Origin: an uncultured Clostridia bacterium
GTDB taxonomy: Bacteria; Bacillota; Clostridia; TANB77; CAG-508
Direction of reading: 5' to 3'
Assembly: GCA_948530865.1 (NCBI GenBank)
Contig: CAOTKV010000002.1
Span: 118,199-182,198, forward strand
Length of the DNA stretch: 64,000 nt
Below the pieces are notes generated by a model that saw nothing but the letters and a program-made list of their open reading frames with translations, was not told the DNA's origin and made no database searches. The position numbers were made by a program, and so were the translations under genes. How positions within the stretch are numbered: the stretch's first letter is position 1; the number at the start of each line of letters is the position of its first letter. This document shows, piece after piece, positions 23,832 through 32,640 of the stretch.

Positions 23832-26438
23832 CTATATTTCTTCTCTTTCTTCCTTTTTTTCTTGGTTAAAATCCTTAATTTTAACTATTTCTTGCACTAT
23901 TTGTCCAGATTGTAATTCTTCTACAATATCTTTATTAAATGCAATATTTTTCAAATTACTTTTTTCTATATAAGATACACCAATTGCATTACCATTTTTA
24001 TCAAATCTTATATTTTCATTAAAATTATATCCATCATAATATTTTGAAAATTGCATTGCATATTTTTCGGCTCTTTCTAAAAATTGAAATAGTATTTCTC
24101 CTTCTTGTAGTTCAAAATCTAGTACAACATCCCCCATTATATCGGTTTCTTTATAGTGTTGTTTTCCTTGCAACTCCTCTTCGATTTTCTCAATACATTT
24201 TTCATCAGTTCCAAATATTTTAAATCCAGAATCAGACAATTCAAGTTGATAGCTTGTAATTCCCATTTTATTCAAATTACAATCTATTTTTCTTTGAGTT
24301 TCACTTATTAATTCACTAAATATTCTAACTTCATCTTCAGTAGCATTTTTATAAGAATCATTTTCGTAATCATATTCAAAATCTTCCAACTTTTTTGACA
24401 ATACTAATTTTCTTTTTCTTTCATTTTCTTCTCTTTCATTTTCTATTCTTTTTCTTTCTTGTATTTCTTTTCTTAATAACTCTATTTTTTCATCTGGCAC
24501 AAATTCTTCTATATTTTCTTTATCATATCTACTATTATAATGATCAATTTTTTTTACCAATTTTAATACTTGCAAACTACTCGTTTCATTGGTTATACTT
24601 TTTAACATTCCTTTTATCTTATTTTTTTCATTTTCCATTACCTTTTCTCTATCTATCATTACTATTGGAATTTCAAATTCACTTGCTATTCTTTTAGAAT
24701 TTACCCATATAGGATCATTTTCTATATCTTCCATACCTAATTGACTTTTTTCTTTTATATATACTATATAATCTGGTTGCATTTTAGTTATATTTCCATT
24801 CTCATCATGATTTAATGTATTTATTACTATTTCATTATATTCATTATTCGTATTTGTTTCTAGCGTTTCTGGAAACATATATTTTCCATTGTCTACCATA
24901 TTTATAGTATCTCCTGTATAGAAAACAGTATGTGCATCATGTGTATACATGGCACCAAAAGAATATCCATTGCAACTTTGTGAAAATCCAAGTATAACTT
25001 GTTGATCATTTATTTTTTTTAAAAGATTTTCATCTGTCATATATGATGTACAAGTATAATATCTTAAAACTCTGTTATCCCCAGCTCCTTTTCTCGTTAA
25101 ACTATTCCAAATATCTTGTGAATTTTCACTTGTAGTTGCTATTGTTTTAACAATCATTTGGAAGTCAACATTTGCATCAAAAACTTCAATTTTTTTACCT
25201 TTATATTCTACAGTATCTATTCTATCTTCGTTTTTTGTTATATATAAATTATCTTTATATTTCTGTTCAAATATTTCTTTGCTTTTTTCCATCAAGTATG
25301 TACTTATTGATAAATCACTTTTTTCTAAATTATCTAATTCTGCAATTTTTTGTAGTTCTTCTAAATTATCAGTTTGAAATATATTTTTTATTGCTTTTAT
25401 TTGTTCAATTATACGTCTTTGCTGTTCATTCTTACCTATTATTTCTTCTATATCTGTACCAAATTTCGATAATATATCTTCAGCTTCTTTTAATTCCATA
25501 TTATAATATTTTTCTAATAAAACCATCTTCACTCTATCTATTTTGGAGAATAATTTAATGTTTACTAAATATTTACTATAAAACATACTTTGTTCATCAT
25601 CTAAATCTGGATTATTTAAAACTGCATTACATATCATTTCTTTTATTTCTTCATAATGTTCTAATTCTTCTTTACTTGTTATGTTAAATATATTATTTGA
25701 CTCTTTTTTTAAAAGTTGTTCTGCTACTTTATCATCTACATTAGCAAGAACATAATTACGTGTATACATTTGTGGTTGACACTTTTTTGAGAATAGAAAT
25801 GTTAAAGACTCAATATTTTCTATTCCAAGATTTTCTCCTTCTTGTTCATTAACTCTTAAGTCTTCAATTAACTCATTATAATATCCATCTGTTAGATTTT
25901 TTAATATATTTTCTTCTAACCTATTCCAACTATTAGTTTTTTTACTTACTAATTGTGTCATTCTGTTATAAAGACTTAATTTATATGGATCTAGTTTCAA
26001 AATATCTTCTTGTGTTGTTTGCATTTTTGCAATTAATTGTATTTTATATTCTGGTATATTGCTATACTTTTCATCTAACAGTCTAAAATCTAGAGTTTCT
26101 AAAACTGTATCATCTCTATTATATAACCTACTAAGTTTTAATAATTTTCCTTGCAATTTATCACTTTGGTTAAAAATTCCCACTAATTCTTCTTTACTAT
26201 AAAATTTATCAAAAAATTTTTTTAAATTATTTGGTTCAATTTTCTCAAATACTGTTTGTAATAATTCTACATCTGCTTTTATCACTTGTCTATATTCATC
26301 TATTTGAGTAAGTCTTTCAAGTATATCAAAGCTTGGTATTTTTTGTTCTTTTAAAATATTTATATAATTAATTAAAAAACTTTTATCTCTTATTAACTCT
26401 TGACTCAATATAGTTTCATCATTTGGATAATCTTTCAT
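23832..26438 (-). CDS. Very large protein of unknown function, type B (868 aa)
   Basis: No signal peptide or membrane helix. Residues 1-400 form an alpha-helical, Asn/Lys/Glu-rich array. The middle domain (about 415-620) shares ordered blocks with the 848-residue protein at 12567: YTCTSYMTDE, VILGFSQSCNGYSFG, MYTHDAHTVFYTGD, YNEIVINTLNHDENG and FEIPIVMIDREKV. A coiled-coil stretch (about 650-690, KEIQERKRIENEREENERK) and a C-terminal region not found in type A follow. TTGAAC-N17-TAGAAT lies just upstream, and a 16-bp palindrome is at 26490. The shared domain has conserved polar residues but I know no enzyme family with this order. Confidence 0.8.
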   Translation of the reverse strand: MKDYPNDETILSQELIRDKSFLINYINILKEQKIPSFDILERLTQIDEYRQVIKADVELLQTVFEKIEPNNLKKFFDKFYSKEELVGIFNQSDKLQGKLLKLSRLYNRDDTVLETLDFRLLDEKYSNIPEYKIQLIAKMQTTQEDILKLDPYKLSLYNRMTQLVSKKTNSWNRLEENILKNLTDGYYNELIEDLRVNEQEGENLGIENIESLTFLFSKKCQPQMYTRNYVLANVDDKVAEQLLKKESNNIFNITSKEELEHYEEIKEMICNAVLNNPDLDDEQSMFYSKYLVNIKLFSKIDRVKMVLLEKYYNMELKEAEDILSKFGTDIEEIIGKNEQQRRIIEQIKAIKNIFQTDNLEELQKIAELDNLEKSDLSISTYLMEKSKEIFEQKYKDNLYITKNEDRIDTVEYKGKKIEVFDANVDFQMIVKTIATTSENSQDIWNSLTRKGAGDNRVLRYYTCTSYMTDENLLKKINDQQVILGFSQSCNGYSFGAMYTHDAHTVFYTGDTINMVDNGKYMFPETLETNTNNEYNEIVINTLNHDENGNITKMQPDYIVYIKEKSQLGMEDIENDPIWVNSKRIASEFEIPIVMIDREKVMENEKNKIKGMLKSITNETSSLQVLKLVKKIDHYNSRYDKENIEEFVPDEKIELLRKEIQERKRIENEREENERKRKLVLSKKLEDFEYDYENDSYKNATEDEVRIFSELISETQRKIDCNLNKMGITSYQLELSDSGFKIFGTDEKCIEKIEEELQGKQHYKETDIMGDVVLDFELQEGEILFQFLERAEKYAMQFSKYYDGYNFNENIRFDKNGNAIGVSYIEKSNLKNIAFNKDIVEELQSGQIVQEIVKIKDFNQEKKEEREEI

Positions 26439-26489
26439 TTTTTCCTTTTTTTATTTATTCTATATCATTTCTTTATTAAGTTCAATACT

Positions 26490-26505
26490 ATGTTAATATT
26501 AACAT
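26490..26505. promoter_or_regulatory. 16-bp palindrome upstream of the 868-aa gene
   Basis: ATGTTAATATTAACAT, perfect, just upstream of a -35 box. It resembles the ATGTTAACAT in the two lipoprotein promoters at 6271 and 7028. Confidence 0.5.
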
Positions 26506-26560
26506 ATCCAAAAGCTTATATACAATAATAATCTCCCAGCATAGCTGAGATTTTTAACTA

Positions 26561-26599
26561 GAGTAAAAAAATAAAACACTAGTATTTCTACTAGTGTTT
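26561..26599 (-). terminator. Terminator of the CAT tRNA
   Basis: AAACACTAGTA and complement around GAAA, then TTATTTTTTT on the minus strand. Confidence 0.8.
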
Positions 26600-26675
26600 G
26601 GTGCGCCCTCAAGGATTCGAACCTTGGACCCACCGGTTATGAGCCGGTTGCTCTGACCAACTGAGCTAAGGGCGC
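26599..26675 (-). tRNA. tRNA with CAT anticodon (elongator Met or Ile2)
   Basis: 77 nt with encoded CCA. Acceptor GCGCCCT pairs with AGGGCGC, and anticodon loop CTCATAA lies in stem ACCGG/CCGGT. The lack of the GGG/CCC anticodon-stem run and of a 1-72 mismatch excludes initiator tRNA. Met and lysidine-modified Ile2 cannot be told apart safely by eye. Confidence 0.9.
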
Positions 26676-26702
26676 AAACGTTTATTGCTTAACGCAAGAT
26701 TA

Positions 26703-26731
26703 ATTATAAACGAAGCTAGCTTATATGTCAA
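26703..26731 (-). promoter_or_regulatory. Promoter of the CAT tRNA
   Basis: Perfect TTGACA-N17-TATAAT, about 28 bp before the tRNA. Confidence 0.85.
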
Positions 26732-26800
26732 GCAAATTTTTAAATTTTTTTAAATAATTTTGGGTACAAAAAATAAAGATATATTTTATAAAGTTATTTT

Positions 26801-27166
26801 CTATATTCTTCTTAAAACTGCTATAATAATTTTCTTTGGTCCTGGCTTAGTAAACTTATAATCTCCTAAATAATTCATCAAAAATTTCTCATCACAATCA
26901 TAACACATTTTATCTGTAGCATTAGTTATATTACATTTTATATTATTTACAGATGTTTTATTTATTTTTGCAACTATTGGATATATATTTTTTTCAAGAT
27001 TGTAATCATAATATTCTTTTAAATTATTAATAATACATATTGTATCTACTAAATATTTTGTCCCTTTATATGAAAAGTTGTATTTCAATCTTTTTAATTC
27101 TTTTACTATTTTATTTCTAATATCATTTTTTGGCTCATTATGTGTTTTTTCTATTTCTGTTAACAT
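26801..27166 (-). CDS. Stand-alone Spo0A C-terminal-type DNA-binding protein
   Basis: 121 residues without a receiver domain. The core FSYKGTKYLVDTICIINN, NLEKNIYPIVAKINKTS and VNNIKCNITNATDKM follows the helices of the Spo0A effector domain (GYQYLREAI, LYPxIAKK, VERAIRxAI). A tail ending in KPGPKKIIIAVLRRI replaces the rest. It cannot be phosphorylated in the usual way. It may be a diverged DNA-binding regulator; targets unknown. AGGGGG precedes the ATG. Confidence 0.7.
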   Translation of the reverse strand: MLTEIEKTHNEPKNDIRNKIVKELKRLKYNFSYKGTKYLVDTICIINNLKEYYDYNLEKNIYPIVAKINKTSVNNIKCNITNATDKMCYDCDEKFLMNYLGDYKFTKPGPKKIIIAVLRRI

Positions 27167-27290
27167 TCCTTTTCCCCCTAAAAAAATTTTCCTATATTTA
27201 TTAGATACTATTTATTAGTAAAAAGGATTCAAAATTTTTATCTTTTTTTATCTTTTTGTCATATATTGCAATTTTTGTGATAAAATTGTA

Positions 27291-27389
27291 GCAACTTTTT
27301 CAATGGGGGGAACCTTGTAAAAGTTTATATACACAGTTACCAGTAGAGCTTCTTTAAAATTTATTAAAGAAGCTCTACTCTATTTTTTT
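27291..27389 (+). ncRNA. Candidate small structured RNA
   Basis: Between two minus-strand genes a plus-strand unit is visible. It has a -35 TTGTCA (27256) with a weak -10 and a hairpin at 27293-27325 (AACTTTT/AAAAGTT with an inner CAA/TTG and GG/CC and a GGGGAA loop). It ends in a 16-bp terminator stem (27342-27379, AGTAGAGCTTCTTTAA and complement) followed by CTATTTTTTT. The T-tract exists only on the plus strand, although both flanking genes run minus. The only ORF is five codons. No known RNA family recognised. Confidence 0.5.
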
Positions 27390-28378
27390 AAATTTAATTT
27401 TATTTCTCTATCCTTATTAGTTTTTATATATAATTCGAATTCTTCCAAGTTTTCTTGAAATCTACTAATATCATATTCTACATATATTTTACCTTGATTA
27501 CCTATTGATATATTTCTATACCTATATTCTTTTCCACTTTTATCCTTTAATATAACACCTTTTTTTCCACTTACAATACTCGAATCAATATTTTGATTCA
27601 ATGTTATATCAATAGTAAAAGTTAATTCTGACAATTTTGCTGATATATTTTCTACCAATTCATTTTCTGTAACAGTATAAATTTCAGTAAATCTATTTAA
27701 CATTTTTTCATCTAAATCGACTTCAAATTCCCACTTTCCTTGTATAGTTTTATATACATCATTATCTTTAACAATAATACTTCTTATCTCAAAATATATT
27801 TTATTAAAACTATTATATTTATCATCTAAACTATATAATATAGATTCATTAAATATACTTTCTCCTACTTTTCTAGCATCTTTGTATCTCCTAGAAGAAC
27901 TTATATGCATATAATCACATGTTTCATCACTATTTAAATTATTGATTTTCAAAATACATTCATTCAATATTACATTTGAATACCCTTTATCACACTTATA
28001 CTCAAATGCAATATCTGCTGTTTTATCATCTAAAACTAAATTATTAACTTTTACACCAATATTATTATCATAAACATAATCCATATCTACACTTTGAATA
28101 TATCCATTTTCAACAGCAATTTCTATCGCATCAGTGGTATTAATAAATAAATTATCTCTAGAATTTATAAATCCATCAGCTAGTGCCACACTACTACTTA
28201 TAATTGCAATAGAAGTAATATATATCGATACCTTTTTTAAATTGTTAATAATATATTTCTTACGATTTTTAAAAGCATTATATACAACTTTTTTTGTAGA
28301 TTCAGGAATATCATTATTTTTACTAAAATAATCAAACATTAAATTATCAATTTCATCAAATTCATTATTCTGACTCAT
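27380..28378 (-). CDS. DUF4179-like membrane anti-sigma-type protein (pair 3)
   Basis: 332 residues: cytoplasmic N-terminus (about 45), one membrane helix (about 47-68) and an extracellular beta-rich part. The segment NTTDAIEIAVENGYIQSVDMDYVYDNNIGVKVNNLVLDD is typical of DUF4179 proteins, which pair with ECF sigma genes. Its ATG overlaps the stop of the upstream sigma gene (ATGA). The sigma gene is frameshifted, so this partner may now be orphaned. It belongs to a different family from the proteins of pairs 1 and 2. Confidence 0.75.
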   Translation of the reverse strand: MSQNNEFDEIDNLMFDYFSKNNDIPESTKKVVYNAFKNRKKYIINNLKKVSIYITSIAIISSSVALADGFINSRDNLFINTTDAIEIAVENGYIQSVDMDYVYDNNIGVKVNNLVLDDKTADIAFEYKCDKGYSNVILNECILKINNLNSDETCDYMHISSSRRYKDARKVGESIFNESILYSLDDKYNSFNKIYFEIRSIIVKDNDVYKTIQGKWEFEVDLDEKMLNRFTEIYTVTENELVENISAKLSELTFTIDITLNQNIDSSIVSGKKGVILKDKSGKEYRYRNISIGNQGKIYVEYDISRFQENLEEFELYIKTNKDREIKLNLKK

Positions 28379-28906
28379 AATTTTATGCCTCCTTTACAAT
28401 CATTCTTTATTTTGGCTTTTGCTCTAAATAATCTTGTTTTTATCGTATTTACATTTTCTCCTAGAATATCTGCAATTTCACTAGTTGTATATTTATTGTT
28501 ATAATAAAGTACAACAATGATTTTTTCATCATAACTTAGAGTAGATAATAATGATTCAAAATCTAATTTGGAGTCTACTTTCGAAGTTGTATTTTCAAAA
28601 AATTTATACTCTTTATTTTTGGCTATTTTCTTAGCTATATCTAATTGTTTACTATTATCATTATAAATAATATTACATTCGTTAATTAGAATTTTTATTA
28701 TCCATGTTTTAAAATATTCTTTATGTTCTAGTTTCTTTAAATTTTTATAAGATTTTAGTATAGTTTCATTAATTGCGTCATTTATATCTTCTACGTTATC
28801 TAATCTAGCTCCGTGCTATTTTGAAAAGATCTGATATAATTTCATTAATTAGTAAAACATATGCATCTTTATTTCCCTTTAGTGCTGCATCTATTAATTC
28901 GTTCAA
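28375..28906 (-). pseudogene. ECF sigma factor gene with a +1 frameshift (pair 3)
   Basis: From a TTG at 28906 (AGGAG 9 bp upstream) the frame reads MNELIDAALKGNKDAYVLL... to KIARS and stops at TAG (28805). One base further the frame resumes as RLDNVEDINDAINETILKSY and continues through region 4 (ENVNTIKTRLFRAKAKIK) to the TGA overlapping the anti-sigma ATG. The whole span is 177 codons plus one base, and the two halves line up with the 9243 sigma across the break. It is either a true inactivation, a programmed shift, or a base-calling error in GCACGGAGC. Confidence 0.8.
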
Positions 28907-29172
28907 TTCATTTCTCTCCTATTTAAAATTTAACTTTTACTATAATACCACAGATTCTACGAAAGGTAAAAAAAAGATAAAAAATAAAGCATTATTTTTA
29001 TCTTTTTTCTTATCTATTTAATTATGCTACTTTTATACCTTCATTTATCATTTCTTGGATAAATGATTTCAACATTTAATAAAAACCTTTATTTTTAAGC
29101 ATTTTTATGTTATTATAACGTTTAGTATTATATTTAAAAAACAATATATAATAAATAAAAAAGGATTTTAAT

Positions 29173-31515
29173 ATGGATTTAAAAAGTTTAGAAAAATTAG
29201 AATTTAATAAAATATGTGAAACATTAATGGAGTTTTGTATAACTTATATAGCAAAAGACTATGCAAAAGAATTAAAACCATTTTCTCAAAAGCAAGATAT
29301 AATCAAAGCTCAAAAGCAAACCTCTGAAGCTTCTACTCTACTTTATAGAAAGGGATCTATTCCAATTTCAGAAATTGAAAATATCACTACTCACATAAAA
29401 AAATTAGAAAGCAGTTTATTTTTATCAACAAAACAATTATTAGATTTAGCATTAATTTTAAAAATATCTAATAATTTAAAAGATTACTTTTTTAGTACAG
29501 AAATTGATATGACAGAATTTACAAATTTAGAAGGATTATTTAATAATCTATATATCAATCCTTCTATTGAAAAATCAATTTTTTCAGCAATTATTGATGA
29601 AAATACTATTTCAGATGATGCATCTTCTAATTTAAAAATAATTAGAAAAAATATCAGGAATAAAGAACAAGAAATTAGGAATAAATTAAATTCTCTTATT
29701 CGTTCAAAATATGTACAAGAATCTGTTATTACTATGCGTTCTGGACGTTTTGTTATTCCAGTTAAAAATGAATATCGTCAAGAGATAAAAGGATTTATAC
29801 ATGATATTTCTTCTAGTGGTTCTACTGTTTTTATTGAACCAATTGCAATTTTCGATTTAAATAATGATTTAAACAATTTAAAAAATGATGAAAATTTAGA
29901 AATTGAAAAAATTTTGCAAAAACTTTCAGCTCTATTTTTTCCAATTATTGATAATATTAAAAACAATATAAATTTAATTGGGTTAATAGATTTCATTTTT
30001 GCTAAGGCAAAATATTCAAATTCACTAGATGCCACAGAACCTATAATAAATGATGAAAAAATTATAGATTTAAAACAAGCTTGGCATCCTTTATTAAATA
30101 AAAGTCAAGCTATTAAGAATGATATTCCTCTCGGAAAAGATTATACTAGCTTAATTATAACTGGTCCAAATACTGGTGGTAAAACAGTTACATTAAAAAC
30201 AGCTGGTCTTTTAGTTGTTATGGCAATGAGTGGACTTCATATCACAGCAAAAGAAAATAGTAGTATTTTTATAGCTGATAATGTTTTTGCTGATATTGGT
30301 GATGAACAAAGCATTAGTGATTCTCTAAGTACTTTTTCATCTCATATGACAAAAATTGCTCAAATTTTAAATAATGCAACAGAAAATAGTTTTATTTTAC
30401 TCGATGAACTTGGCTCTGGTACAGATCCTGTTGAAGGTTCAAGTTTGGCTATAAGTATTTTAGAAAAATTGCATAATCTAAATGCAATTACTCTTTCAAC
30501 AACACATTATCCTGAATTAAAACATTTCGCTTTAGTTACTAACGGTCTTGAAAGTGCTAGTGTTGAATTTAATTTAGAAACATTATCCCCTACTTATAAA
30601 CTATTACTTGGAGTTCCTGGAACAAGTAATGCTTTTTCAATTAGTAGAAAACTAGGTATTTCAGAAGAAATTATAAACAGAGCTAAAGAATTTATAAATC
30701 AAGAAAAAATAAGTATTGAAGAATTGCTTACAAGCATTTATGAAGATAAACGTATTATAGAAGCTGAAAAACAAAAAACAGTTGAGAATTCTCAAAAAAT
30801 TGAAGAATTAAAATCTTCTCTTGAATTTGATTTTTCTAAATTACAACAAGAGCAAAAGGATATTATAAGTAAAGCAAAATATGAAGCTAGAGATATTTTA
30901 CTTTCAGCAAAAGATGATGCAAATGAAATTATAAAAGAACTTGAACATTCACAAAATTCAAAAGAATCAAATAAATTAAGAAATAAATTAAATGAAAAAA
31001 TAGATAATTTAAATGTTGTAAATTCTACAAATGAGCAAAACTTTAAAACTTTAAACATTGATGATTTAGAAATTGGTATGAAAGTTTTTGTTAATAAAAT
31101 AAATCAAGATGGAAATATTTTATCTATTTCCAAAGATAAAAAAATACAAGTTGCTCTTCCTCTTGGAAAAATGTTTTTCGATATTAAAGATTTACAAATT
31201 TCTAATTCTATACAAAAAGAAAGTATTGCAAAAAAAGATTATTCTTCAAGAAAAGAATTTAAAGCAAAATCAATTTCATCTGAAATTAATGTAATTGGAC
31301 AAAATGTTGACGAAGCTTGCTTTTCTATTGATAAATATTTAGATAATTGTGTTTTAAGTGGACTTCCTTCAATTAGAATTGTTCATGGTAAAGGTACTGG
31401 TGCTCTCCGTACTGGAATTCATAAATTCTTAAAATCACATCCACATGTAAAGTCTTTTAGAGTTGGTACTTTTGGAGAAGGCGAAATGGGTGTTACAATA
31501 GTTGAATTAAAATAA
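29173..31515 (+). CDS. mutS2: MutS2 ATPase/endonuclease
   Basis: 780 residues, usual family length. N-terminal core and lever domains, then the ATPase with Walker A GPNTGGKTVTLK (about 331), Walker B ILLDELGSGTDP and STTHYPEL. A long coiled coil (about 515-620) and a C-terminal Smr domain with HGKGTGALRTGIHKFL follow. The usual LDLRG entry of Smr reads VIGQNVDEA here, so the DxR-type residues are changed. MutS2 acts on recombination intermediates and stalled ribosomes rather than mismatches. It is the only long plus-strand gene of the region, closed by a bidirectional terminator. The 28912-29172 stretch before it holds two AT-rich hairpins but no gene. Confidence 0.96.
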   Translation: MDLKSLEKLEFNKICETLMEFCITYIAKDYAKELKPFSQKQDIIKAQKQTSEASTLLYRKGSIPISEIENITTHIKKLESSLFLSTKQLLDLALILKISNNLKDYFFSTEIDMTEFTNLEGLFNNLYINPSIEKSIFSAIIDENTISDDASSNLKIIRKNIRNKEQEIRNKLNSLIRSKYVQESVITMRSGRFVIPVKNEYRQEIKGFIHDISSSGSTVFIEPIAIFDLNNDLNNLKNDENLEIEKILQKLSALFFPIIDNIKNNINLIGLIDFIFAKAKYSNSLDATEPIINDEKIIDLKQAWHPLLNKSQAIKNDIPLGKDYTSLIITGPNTGGKTVTLKTAGLLVVMAMSGLHITAKENSSIFIADNVFADIGDEQSISDSLSTFSSHMTKIAQILNNATENSFILLDELGSGTDPVEGSSLAISILEKLHNLNAITLSTTHYPELKHFALVTNGLESASVEFNLETLSPTYKLLLGVPGTSNAFSISRKLGISEEIINRAKEFINQEKISIEELLTSIYEDKRIIEAEKQKTVENSQKIEELKSSLEFDFSKLQQEQKDIISKAKYEARDILLSAKDDANEIIKELEHSQNSKESNKLRNKLNEKIDNLNVVNSTNEQNFKTLNIDDLEIGMKVFVNKINQDGNILSISKDKKIQVALPLGKMFFDIKDLQISNSIQKESIAKKDYSSRKEFKAKSISSEINVIGQNVDEACFSIDKYLDNCVLSGLPSIRIVHGKGTGALRTGIHKFLKSHPHVKSFRVGTFGEGEMGVTIVELK

Positions 31516-31516
31516 T

Positions 31517-31543
31517 AAAAGTGGAGATTAATTCTCCACTTTT
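31517..31543. terminator. Bidirectional terminator between mutS2 and thioesterase
   Basis: AAAAGTGGAGA and its complement around TTAAT, A/T runs on both sides. Confidence 0.85.
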
Positions 31544-31962
31544 TATACACTTCCATTTGCTAATTCTTTTAATTTTTGGTTAAATTCAGGAAACTCTTTA
31601 CTTAGTCTTACTGGTTTTCTATTATTATCTAAAAAGCAATGTTCTGAAACTCCTTTTAATACTAGTTTTCCTGTTTTTACATTTTCCATTCTATATTCTA
31701 TTATTAATCTTACGCCTTTAAACTCTTTAATCCACACATCTATTGCTATTTCATCATTAAAAGTAGTAGTATCTTTATATTCACAATTTATACCTATAAC
31801 TGGGGAAATTATGCCATCACTTTCTAATTTTTCATATCCAAAACCAATATTTTCTAAAAAATATATTCTTGCTTCTTCCATCCATCTAATATAATTAGAA
31901 TGATGAGTAATTCCCATTTTATCTGTTTCATAATAATTTACTTTATGTACGTATTTTTGCAT
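31543..31962 (-). CDS. YbgC/FadM-type acyl-CoA thioesterase (hotdog fold)
   Basis: 139 residues. YYETDKMGITHHSNYIRWMEEAR has the 4HBT catalytic Asp region; the hotdog strands KDTTTFNDEIAIDVWIKEF and KLVLKGVSEHCFLD follow. It hydrolyses acyl-CoA or acyl-ACP thioesters in this family. It lies downstream of an acyl-CoA ligase and the fatty-acid operon on the same strand, in keeping with a lipid role. Confidence 0.88.
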   Translation of the reverse strand: MQKYVHKVNYYETDKMGITHHSNYIRWMEEARIYFLENIGFGYEKLESDGIISPVIGINCEYKDTTTFNDEIAIDVWIKEFKGVRLIIEYRMENVKTGKLVLKGVSEHCFLDNNRKPVRLSKEFPEFNQKLKELANGSV

Positions 31963-31974
31963 TTTATACCTCTT

Positions 31975-32559
31975 CTAAACTGCACTTAATTGTCTTGAAC
32001 TTTTAACAACATAATCATCCATATTTATAATATCATTTGTAGGAGCAACATAATCTCTAAGAAGTCCAGCATAAATAACCTTTGCATTTAATGCTTTAAA
32101 GTCTTCAGGTTTTATAGGTTCTGGTAAATCTGTTTTTACTCTTGATTTATCTAAAACATATTTAACAAATTCAGCACAATAAAATGATTTATTATATTTT
32201 AATCTAATATGTATTCCTGCTGCAAATAATCCTAATATATTAAATGTATAATCTTTTCTATGATCTTGAATATCACAAATTACTTTTTTCAATTTTTCAT
32301 ATTTTTGATCTTCTACTGATAAAGAATAAACTTTACTTACTGTATTTTTAAATCTTTTGAATGTTCCATCATCAATATACTCATGAACAAATCCACCTAT
32401 AAAAGGATTGTATGGATTTAATCTCCCAAAACTATACATATTTTTTAATTCTCTATCTAATGCAATAGATACATGAGCAAATTCGTTTCCAGTAAAAGAT
32501 TTTATAATTCTAGACAGCATTGTTCCTGTATAAGTTAAAACTATATATATCTCTTTCAT
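31975..32559 (-). CDS. YiiX-like permuted papain-fold (NlpC/P60 superfamily) hydrolase
   Basis: 194 residues, no signal peptide. The permuted order is seen: His in NEFAHVSIALD early and Cys in SFYCAEFVKYVL late. The family includes lipid- and peptide-active enzymes (YiiX/YebB, LRAT-like). It lies in the lipid block between an acyl-CoA ligase and a thioesterase, suggesting an acyl-lipid substrate, but this is inference. GAGGAA precedes the ATG. Confidence 0.75.
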   Translation of the reverse strand: MKEIYIVLTYTGTMLSRIIKSFTGNEFAHVSIALDRELKNMYSFGRLNPYNPFIGGFVHEYIDDGTFKRFKNTVSKVYSLSVEDQKYEKLKKVICDIQDHRKDYTFNILGLFAAGIHIRLKYNKSFYCAEFVKYVLDKSRVKTDLPEPIKPEDFKALNAKVIYAGLLRDYVAPTNDIINMDDYVVKSSRQLSAV

Positions 32560-32640
32560 TTCCTCACAACCTTCTTAAGTATTTTTATATTATAATACAC
32601 ATTATAACACAATATATGAGAAAAATATATTAATATTATA

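Noticed and set aside
28821..29021. Plus-strand open frame of 66 codons opposite the broken sigma gene
   Set aside because: It is the antisense shadow of the sigma coding sequence and has no ribosome site.
29041..29070. 9-bp hairpin (TCATTTATC and complement) upstream of mutS2 as a riboswitch
   Set aside because: It is a simple AT-rich stem with no conserved aptamer sequence; at most a weak terminator or chance.
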